Of a stretch of DNA of 64,000 nucleotides, positions 57,810-64,000 are shown one piece after another. Source of the stretch: Channa striata (lineage: Eukaryota > Chordata > Actinopteri > Anabantiformes > Channidae); NCBI GenBank assembly GCA_033026295.1, contig CM065183.1:1736001-1800000 (forward strand), read 5' to 3'. A program made the translations under genes and the position numbers. Position 1 is the first letter of the stretch. Each line of letters begins with the position of its first letter. The notes under the pieces are model-generated. The model was not told the DNA's origin. It ran no database searches and saw nothing but the letters and a program-made list of their open reading frames with translations.

Positions 57810-58341
57810 TTCAATTCAATTCAATTCAACTTTATTTATATAGCGCCAATTTACAACAAGGTCATCTCAGGGCACTTTACATAATAAAGTCAAGACTATA
57901 CAAACAGGTAGAGAAAACCCAACAAATCCCCCTTGAGCAAGCCATAGGCAACATTGGAGAGGAAAAACTCCCTTTAACGGAAGAAACCTCCAGCAGAACC
58001 AGGCTCAGGGTGGACGGCCATCTGCCTTGACCGGTTGGGCAGAGTGGAAAGTGGAGAGAGAAAAGAACATAGCAACAAAAGCAACAACAAAACATTGAGC
58101 AGGTTAGTAGGACCAGTAGCTGCACACTGGAGGACACACAGCGCCAAATCCAGGGACACCTGTGGACAGGGAGAGAGAGAGGGGGAAAGAGAGGGAGAGA
58201 GACGACTACGGGACAAAGAAGACACAGAGTTAATGTCAAACAGTGGTGACATTATAGATGTGGGGTGAGAGGAGAGAATGAAGAGAAGAGGAAGTGGCAC
58301 AGTGCAGAGTCCCCCAGCAGTCTAAGCCTATAGCAGCATGA

Positions 58342-60028
58342 CTATAACCAACTATAAGCTTTATCAAAGAGGAAGGTTTTGAGCCTAGTCTTAAAAATAG
58401 GGAGGGTGTCTGCTTCCCGAATCTGGACTGGGAGCTGGTTCCACAGGAGAGGAGCTTGATAGCTAAAGGCTCTGCCTCCCATTCTATTTTTGGAAATTCT
58501 GGAAACCACAAGTAGGCCTGCATTTTGGGACCGAAGTGGTCTAGTAGGATGATATGGTACTAAGAGATCTTTTAAATATGATGGGGCTTGGCCGTTTAAA
58601 GCTTTATAGGTAAGAAGAAGGGTTTTAAATTCTATTCTACATTTAATTGGAAGCCAATGGAGAGAAGCTAATGAAGGTGAAATATGATCTCTCTTACCAA
58701 TCCCAGTCAGTAATCTTGCTGCAGCATTTTGGATTAATTGGAGGCTTTTTAGAGACTTACTGGGGCAGCCTGAAAGTACAGAATTACAATAGTCCAATCT
58801 AGAAGTAACAAATGCATGAACCAATTTTTCAGCATCGCTTTGGGACAGGATGCTCCTAATTTTGGCAATGTTCCGTAGGTGGAAGAAGGCTGTTCTAGAG
58901 ATTTGCTTTATCTGTGAGGTAAATGACAAATCCTGGTCAAAAATGACTCAAAAGATTCCTTGCAGTACTACTGGGGGCAAGAGTTATGTCGTCTAAAGTA
59001 GCGATATGGTTAGAAAACATGTCTCTTAGACTATTAGGCCCAAATACAATAACTTCAGTTTTATCTGAGTTTAGAAGAAGAAAATTATACGTCATCCAGT
59101 CCCTTATATCTTTAAGACATGCTTGTAGTTTGATTAATTGATTTGTTTCATCGGGTTTCATAGATAGATATAACTGCGTGTCATCAGCGTAGCAGTGAAA
59201 ATTTACAGAGTGTTTTCTAATAATGTTGCCAAGGGGAGACATATATAGAGTAAAGAGTATTGGTCCTAATACAGAGCCTTGTGGAATTCCATAACTAACT
59301 TTTGTGTATGTCGAAGATTCATCATTAACGTGAGTAAATTGGAATCTATCTGATAGATACGATTTAAACCAATTTAGTGCTGTTCCTTTAATTACAATTA
59401 CATGTTCTAGTCTCTGTAATAATATTCTGTAATCAATGGTGTCAAATGCAGCACTAAGATCTAGCAGAACTAGTATAGAGACAAGTCCATTATCTGAAGC
59501 CAGAAGGAGATCGTTGGTGACTTTAATCAGTGCAGTTTCTGTGCTATGATGAACTCTAAATCCTGACTGAAATTCTTCAAACAAGTCGTTTCTGCGTAGG
59601 TGGTCACATAATTGCTTTACAACTACTTTTTCAAGTATTTTAGAAATAAAAGGGAGATTGGATATTGGTCTGTAATTGGCCAAGACATCTGGATCCAGAC
59701 TAGGTTTTTTAAGTAGAGGTTTGATTACAGCTACCTTATAGGCCTTTGGTACATATCCTGTTTGTAAGGATAGATTAATGATATCTAATATGAACGTGTC
59801 TAATAAGGGTAGAGCATCTTTGAGCAGTCTAACTGGAATAGGGTCTAGCAGACATGTTGTTGGTTTAGATGCCATAATAGTTGAAGTTAACTCAGCAAGG
59901 TCTATGGGCACAAAGCAGTCTAAAAGGGACTGAGGACTTACTGATGATTCTAATTCTGTTGTATTTGTGGGGAGGGTCTGGTGAATTTTATTTCTAATAG
60001 CTATGATTTTGTTTTGAAGAAAGGTCAT
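58342..60028 (-). pseudogene. L2 reverse transcriptase and C-terminal region, one frameshift
   Basis: The minus-strand 363-codon frame (60028-58937) shows LLKKPSLDPDVLANYRPIS, FQSGFRVHHSTETALIKV, ILVLLDLSAAFDTIDY, YGIPQGSVLGPILF and the catalytic FHCYADDTQLY, then LNSDKTEVIVFGP. The 195-codon frame (58929-58342) continues with TSRLDYCNSVLSGCPSKSL, LIQNAAARLLTG and LWNQLPVQIREA to the natural stop. One frameshift at about 58930 separates them. All catalytic aspartates remain. Compared with the 10.1-kb copy the coding part is better preserved but 5'-truncated. Confidence 0.9.
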
Positions 60029-60764
60029 GAAGTCATTGCTACATAGCGTTGAGGGAATACTAGTCTCAACTGAACTATGGCTCTTAGTCAGCCTGGCTAC
60101 AGTGCTGAAAAGAAACCGGGGGTTGTTCTTGTTTTGCTCTATTAGTGATGAATAATAAGCTGTTCTGGCTTTACGGAGTGTTAATTTGTATAAGTATAAA
60201 GTCTTTTTCCAGGCTAGGCGTGATTCTTGTGAATGAGTGGAACGCCACTTCCTTTCTAGTCTTCGTGACGCTTGCTTTAAATTGCGGGTTTGCGAGCTAT
60301 ACCATGAAGATCGCCTGTTCAGAATTACTGCCTTCTTTTTTAGAGGGGCAACACTATCAAGTATGGAACGTAAAGATGCTGCATAATTATCAGTAAGGTA
60401 ATCAACTTGTACAGGAGTAGTTAATGAGGCTAGTGTCAGTTATATCGGTACATGTTGAAGTAAATGATGAAGGGATCATTTCCTTAAATTTGTTCACAGT
60501 GTTTTCAGATAAACACCTACTGAAGCAAAACTTCTTTCTAGCTGCCGTTTAGTCCAATAAATTAAATTAAATATTAGGAAATGGTCAGAGAGAACAGAAT
60601 TATGAGGAAATACTGTTAGTTTATCAATTTCAATACAATATGCAAGGACAAGGTCTAGGGTGTGACTAAAACAGTGAGTGGGTTCATTTACAATTTGAGA
60701 GAAACCAATTGAATGTAATAATGAAGTAAATGCTGTGTTGAGGGAGTTACTGTCAGCATCTACA
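60029..60764 (-). pseudogene. L2 endonuclease C-terminus and linker, decayed
   Basis: The minus strand shows, across frames, LSDHFLIFNLIYW (about 60595-60555), the SDH end of the endonuclease. After a gap come RRLERKWRSTHSQESRLAWK (about 60275-60210) and NNPRFLFSTVARLTKS (about 60130-60080), which is the standard L2 linker before RT. The N-terminal two thirds of the endonuclease are missing, as expected for 5' truncation during target-primed reverse transcription. Confidence 0.7.
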
Positions 60765-60990
60765 TGAAGCTAAAGAATGAAGACACTTGTGAGGAATTCA
60801 GGCATAAGTTGAGACAGGCTTTGGGTGGTCAGGAAGAGCTTCCAGATGACTGGGAAACTACAGCAGAGGTAATCAGGGAAACAGGTAGGAAGGTGCTTGG
60901 TGTGTCATCTGGAAGGAGGAAAGAAGATAAAGACACTTGGTGGTGGAATGAGGAAGTACAGGACTGCATCCAGAGGAAGAGGTTAGCTAA
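60765..60990 (+). pseudogene. RTE-like LINE linker segment between two insertions
   Basis: The frame from AAG CTA AAG reads KLKNEDTCEEFRHKLRQALG, then EELPDDWETTAEVIRETGRK, VLGVSSGRRKEDKDTWWWNE and EEVQDCIQRKRLA. It ends at the GCTAA target site (60986-60990) of the LTR element. It continues the endonuclease piece and precedes the RT piece. No frameshift is visible in it. Confidence 0.85.
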
Positions 60991-61502
60991 TGTCAGATTT
61001 GTGGAAACGGGTAGAATAAGGACCCAGGGTGGTGACGACGGCAGGGTGTGGGAAATAATCATTTATTTATGTAACAACACAAACAAAAACTCTCCCGAAA
61101 AAGGGAGGACAAGAACATACAAAAAAAAAACCCTAAACAAACTAGACAAACAATGAGGGGGCAAAAACAAAGAGACTACACTTAAACCAACAAACAAACA
61201 AGAACCAAATAAGGAACAAACAAAGGGGACCAAACCTCAGACCAAGCGAAGACCAACGAGTACAACCAAACGAGCATACGGCAGACAAAGCGAGTGAGTG
61301 AGTGAGCGAGACGAACCAACAACAGTGAAGAGGGAACAGGGCTTAAATAACCAAGAAGACAGGTGAAACTAATTTGGACAAACAAGAAAAGTAAAACAAG
61401 CCAAAGAAACGAACAGGAAGCAAGAGGCAATACTACAAAATAAAATGCCACAACAGGAAATGAACAAAAACCCAAACTAACAAAAAGTCCAGAATCCTGA
61501 CA
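60991..61502 (-). repeat. 3' LTR (minus orientation), 512 bp
   Basis: In the direction of transcription it runs 61502 to 60991. It ends TGTCAG on the plus strand at 60991. The polyadenylation signal AATAAA is the complement of 61062-61067. Internal (GAGT)n at about 61290-61310. The purine tract lies directly outside at 61506-61515. Confidence 0.92.
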
Positions 61503-61505
61503 GAA

Positions 61506-61515
61506 CCCCCCCCTC
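61506..61515 (-). promoter_or_regulatory. polypurine tract
   Basis: On the minus strand GAGGGGGGGG lies three bases before the 3' LTR. It is the expected plus-strand DNA primer site for reverse transcription and fixes the orientation of the element. Confidence 0.75.
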
Positions 61516-61659
61516 AAGGGCCGAATACTAGATGGCCCTTAACTAAAGTTCAGGGACAGACTGAGTAGGGCAGGTGGAGGGGGTTTGGAGGCGGGCTTGC
61601 CCCAGTCCATTCTTGGTAGCGCAGCAAGGCCACCAACCCCTCAAAAGAACCAACTGGAG

Positions 61660-61913
61660 GCTGGCGACGTCAGCTGAACCCCTCCGGGGAACGAAGTGGA
61701 GGCCGGCGACGTCGGCTGAACCCCTCCGGGGAACGAAGTGGAGGCCGGCGACGTCGGCTGAACCCCTCCGGGGAACGAAGTGGAGGCCGGCGACGTCGGC
61801 TGAACCCCTCCGGGGAACGAAGTGGAGGCCGGCGACGTCGGCTGAACCCCTCCGGGGAACGAAGTGGATGAGCAGGCGACGTCGGCTGAACCCCTCCGGG
61901 GAACGAACTGGAT
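61660..61913. repeat. tandem array of 42-bp units in LTR element
   Basis: Five 42-bp units start at 61660, 61702, 61744, 61786 and 61828. A sixth unit of 44 bp follows at 61870-61913 and shifts the reading frame. Unit core: GGCGACGTCGGCTGAACCCC. Units are nearly identical; the first has one difference in the core. Because 42 is a multiple of 3, several frames on both strands stay open through the array (14-residue periodic peptides), so the open frames are not evidence for a protein. Confidence 0.92.
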
Positions 61914-61957
61914 GAGCAGGCGCCGGGCGAGCACCTGACGACCTCTGCTCACGAACA

Positions 61958-62000
61958 GGAACTGGACCAACAGGAACTGGACCAACAGGAACTGGCGCGG
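61958..62000. repeat. 15-bp repeat, about three copies
   Basis: CAGGAACTGGACCAA and close variants are repeated in tandem between the 42-bp and 39-bp arrays. The GGAACTGG core is shared with the 39-bp units, suggesting both grew from one motif. Confidence 0.8.
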
Positions 62001-62002
62001 CG

Positions 62003-62150
62003 CTGCGGGGACCTCGGCGCAGGAACTGGCGCCGGACGAGCTGCGGGGGACCTCGGCGCAGGAACTGGCGCCGGACGAGCTGCGGGGGACCTCGGCGCAG
62101 GAACTGGCGCCGGACGAGCTGCGGGGGACCTCGGCGCAGGAACTGGCGCC
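62003..62150. repeat. tandem array of 39-bp units in LTR element
   Basis: Units begin at 62003 (38 bp, one G missing), 62041, 62080 and 62119 (partial). Core: ACCTCGGCGCAGGAACTGGC. On the minus strand one frame gives a proline/alanine/arginine-rich 13-residue repeat that continues the frame of the leader region. The missing G in the unit at 62003 breaks that frame. Confidence 0.92.
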
Positions 62151-62402
62151 GCGACGATCGTCCCAGCCACCCGAACAGGAACTGGAACCGGCTGAGCATC
62201 GTCAAATCTCTGCTTCCTACCTGAAGACTTACGAGCGACGCCCACCCCAGACCCACATACAGGAACTGGAACCGGCTGGAAGTCGGCCGACCTCTGCTTC
62301 CTCATAGAAGCCTTACGAGAGACGGCCGTCCCAGCCTCACGAACAAGTAGCTTGGTCTGAGGTTTGGGTTTCTCATTGCGACGGGGCCCACACCGGCGGG
62401 CA

Positions 62403-62464
62403 GATAGCTAGCCGAGTTCCAATAAAGCTCTCGTAATTAAAGCGCTCCATCATGGCTAGCTATC
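62403..62464 (-). other. leader stem-loop of LTR element
   Basis: GATAGCTAGCC (62403-62413) and GGCTAGCTATC (62454-62464) are perfect 11-bp inverted repeats around 40 nt. They lie 38 nt inside the 5' LTR on the minus strand. The loop carries two adjacent ATG codons that open a 26-codon frame. Each arm contains a self-complementary GCTAGC/TAGCTA core. Position and shape suit an RNA packaging or dimerisation signal. Confidence 0.8.
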
Positions 62465-62501
62465 CTGTCGTCACCGGGTCCTAGTTTTGGTTGGTTCGTA
62501 C

Positions 62502-63013
62502 TGTCAGATTTGTGGAAACGGGTAGAATAAGGACCCAGGGTGGTGACGACGGCAGGGTGTGGGAAATAATCATTTATTTAAGTAACAACACAAACAAAAA
62601 CTCTCCCGAAAAAGGGAGGACAAGAACATACAAAAAAAAAACCCTAAACAAACTAGACAAACAATGAGGGGGCAAAAACAAAGAGACTACACTTAAACCA
62701 ACAAACAAACAAGAACCAAATAAGGAACAAACAAAGGGGACCAAACCTCAGACCAAGCGAAGACCAACGAGTACAACAGAACGAGCATACGGCAGACAAA
62801 GCGAGTGAGTGAGTGAGCGAGACGAACCAAAAACAGTGAAGAGGGAACAGGGCTTAAATAACCAAGAAGACAGGTGAAACTAATTTGGACAAACGAGAAA
62901 AGTAAAACAAGCCAAAGAAACGAACAGGAAGCAAGAGGCAATACTACAAAATAAAATGCCACAACAGGAAATGAACAAAAACCCAAACTAACAAAAAGTC
63001 CAGAATCCTGACA
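62502..63013 (-). repeat. 5' LTR (minus orientation), 512 bp
   Basis: It carries the promoter of the element: on the minus strand TTATTTAAGCCC (complement around 62850-62861) is the TATA-like box, and AATAAA is the complement of 62573-62578. It is nearly identical to the other LTR. Right outside it the GCTAA duplication leads back into the RTE-like LINE. Confidence 0.92.
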
Positions 63014-64000
63014 GCTAAAAGGAAGTAGGATGTAGAAAGGACTGAGGAAGGTAGACATGAGTACAAGGAAGTGAAATGAAGAGTGAAGAAGGAGGTGGCA
63101 AAGGCCAAACAGAAAGCTTACGATGAGCTGTATGACAGGTTAGACACGAAGGAAGGAGAGAAGGACTTGTACAGGATAGCCAGACAGAGAGATAGGGATG
63201 GGAAAGATGTGCAACAGATAAGGGTGATTAAAGACAGAGCTGGAAAGGTGCTAACAACCCAGGAGAGTGTGCAGATAAGATGGAAGGAGTATTTTGAGGA
63301 GCTGATGAATGAGGAAAATGACAGGGAAAGAAGGGAGGAAGATGTGGATGTTGTGGAGCAGGAAATAGCAGAGATTAGAAAGGATGAGGTGAGGAAGGCT
63401 CTGAAAAGGATGAAGAGCGGAAAGGCTGTTGGTCCTGATGACGTAGCTGTGGATGTGTGGAAGTGTCTAGGAGAGACAGCGGTGAAGTTTCTGACAGGTC
63501 TGTTTAACAGGATTCTAGAGAGTGAGAAGATGCCTGAGGAATGGAGGAGAAGCGTTCTGGTGCCGATCTTTAAGAACAAGGGTGACACGCAGAACTGTAG
63601 CAACTACAGAGGAATAAAGCTGATGAGAGGAAAGAGTAGTGGAAGCCAGGCCTAGGAAGGAGGTGGAGATTTGTGAGCAGCAGTATGGTTTCATGCCCCA
63701 TAAGAGCACCACTGATGCCATTTTCGCTTTGAGGTTGTTGATCGAAAAGTACAGAGATGGTCAGAAGGAGCTGCATTGTGTCTTTGTGGATTTAGAGAAG
63801 GCGTATGACAGGCTTCCGAGGGAGGAGCTGTGGTACTGTATGAGGATGTCGGGAGTGGCAGAGAAGTACGTCAGAGTAGTCCAGGACATGTATGAGAGGA
63901 GCATGATGGGTGGTGAGATGTGCCGTAGGTCAGACAGAGGAGTTCAAGGTGGAGGTGGGACTACACCAAGGATCAGCTTTGAGTCCCTTCTTGTTTGCTA
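63014..64000 (+). pseudogene. RTE-like LINE reverse transcriptase, partial, runs off the window
   Basis: After the GCTAA duplication the frame resumes: KKEVAKAKQKAYDELYDRLD, GEKDLYRIARQRDRDGKDVQ, RWKEYFEELMNEENDRE, KALKRMKSGKAVGPDDVAVD, PEEWRRSVLVPIFKNKGDTQ, NYRGIKL. A small deletion near 63627-63640 then removes part of RT motif 1-2. The frame continues EICEQQYGFMPHKSTTDAIF and ELHCVFVDLEKAYDRLPREE (catalytic VDLEKAYD, about 63785-63810). A frameshift near 63915 follows, in the GVTEEFKVEVGLHQGSAL-type region. The YADD/FADD box would lie beyond base 64000. A stop also occurs near 63078. Confidence 0.85.

Larger units (their letters stand above)
57810..60764 (-). mobile_element. 5'-truncated L2 LINE inserted in the RTE-like element
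   Basis: In minus orientation it starts inside the endonuclease at about 60764 and ends with a TTGAA tail at 57829-57810. The 3' UTR (58341-57830) is the source sequence for the fragments at 20.3, 30.8 and 41.2 kb and contains a purine-rich tract (58167-58205). The coding part holds one frameshift (about 58930). The host frame resumes at AAGCTAAAGAATGAA (60767 on), so the insertion is bounded to a few bases. It belongs to a different subfamily from the 10.1-kb L2. Confidence 0.85.
61949..62400 (-). pseudogene. possible low-complexity frame of the LTR element
   Basis: On the minus strand a frame without stops runs from just after a TAG near 62412 down through an ATG at 62305 to 61949. It is basic at first (RKQRS), then PVPVPV-rich, then the 13-residue repeat. 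It might be all that remains of a gag-like basic, proline-rich protein, or simply repeat-generated. No zinc knuckle, protease or RT is present. I lean to a non-functional or vestigial frame. Confidence 0.3.
60991..63013 (-). mobile_element. non-autonomous LTR retrotransposon, 2,023 bp
   Basis: Two 512-bp direct LTRs (60991-61502, 62502-63013) begin TGTCAG and end CTGACA. A 5-bp target duplication GCTAA flanks them (60986-60990, 63014-63018). Orientation is minus. A purine tract lies next to the 60991-61502 LTR. In minus orientation each LTR has a TATTTAAG TATA-like box followed downstream by AATAAA. The 999-bp interior encodes no protease, RT or integrase. I counted about five substitutions between the LTRs, so insertion is recent. 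It must depend on proteins from another element. Confidence 0.92.
57160..64000 (+). mobile_element. RTE-like LINE split by two later insertions, runs off the window
   Basis: Host-element pieces are 57160-57809, about 60765-60990 and 63014-64000. The left piece begins with the AGAGGGTTGCGTCAGGAAGG-type leader of this family, then jumps by internal deletion into the middle of the endonuclease. The middle piece carries the linker between endonuclease and RT. The right piece carries the RT. Joining pieces in order gives a collinear protein path, which proves the two intervening blocks are insertions. Its 3' end lies beyond base 64000. Clade assignment (RTE-like) is from recalled similarity. Confidence 0.75.

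Noticed and set aside
57877..58300. Minus-strand frames of 108-120 codons in the L2 3' UTR
   Set aside because: They are Leu/Ser-rich translations of the GA-rich tract in the 3' UTR, beyond the natural stop of the L2 protein.
61574..61915. 113-codon plus-strand open frame with 14-residue repeats
   Set aside because: It is a product of the 42-bp array and antisense to the element's orientation.
61660..62150. CRISPR-like repeated units
   Set aside because: Units are directly adjacent with no unique spacers, and they lie inside a eukaryotic LTR element.
61543..62256. 237-codon minus-strand open frame through the tandem arrays
   Set aside because: The repeat units are multiples of 3 and stop-free in several frames on both strands, so length alone is meaningless. 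It does not share the frame of the leader region.

Overview
The window reads as non-coding chromosomal DNA from a teleost fish, probably a percomorph (the percomorph part is a guess). It is AT-rich, has no operon-like packing, and shows no intact host gene. Nearly everything recognisable is transposon-derived: L2-clade LINEs with TTGAG/TTGAA 3' tails, an RTE-like LINE, a Gmr1-like Ty3/Gypsy relic, a young non-autonomous LTR element, Tc1-like and pogo-like DNA transposons, and several tRNA-derived SINE families typical of fish.

Layout. 1-10 kb: mostly unassigned sequence with a SINE (388-624), a Tc1-like relic (4.4-4.8 kb), several inverted repeats and a TATA-plus-hairpin block (7.57-7.67 kb). 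10.1-13.73 kb: a nearly full-length L2 LINE on the plus strand, broken by frameshifts. 14.8-16.6 kb: a decayed Ty3/Gypsy relic on the minus strand in which protease is followed directly by integrase, the order of Gmr1-like elements. 17-49 kb: a gene-desert-like stretch with scattered SINEs, two more Tc1-like relics (26.5-27.3 and 37.2-37.6 kb), three small L2 3'-end fragments (20.3, 30.8, 41.2 kb), one module-repeat block (45.05-45.45 kb) and a few blocks that look like conserved non-coding elements. 49.95-50.75 kb: a pogo-like element with terminal inverted repeats and a TA target duplication, carrying the remnant of a DNA-binding domain. 51.9-52.1 kb: a CpG-rich block with promoter motifs. 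53.5-53.8 kb: a LINE reverse-transcriptase C-terminal scrap.

57.2-64 kb is a stack of nested retrotransposons. An RTE-like LINE on the plus strand is split first by a 5'-truncated L2 on the minus strand (57810-about 60764). It is split again by a 2,023-bp LTR element on the minus strand (60991-63013) with two 512-bp LTRs, TGTCAG...CTGACA ends and a perfect 5-bp GCTAA target duplication. That element has no pol genes. Its 1-kb interior holds two different tandem arrays (42-bp and 39-bp units) and a leader stem-loop.

No host exons, rRNA, tRNA genes or CRISPR arrays could be supported. Two GC-rich blocks (40.26-40.79 and 51.89-52.09 kb) are the best places to look for first exons or promoters of host transcripts. 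All family assignments come from reading the sequence and recalled family features; no database search was run.
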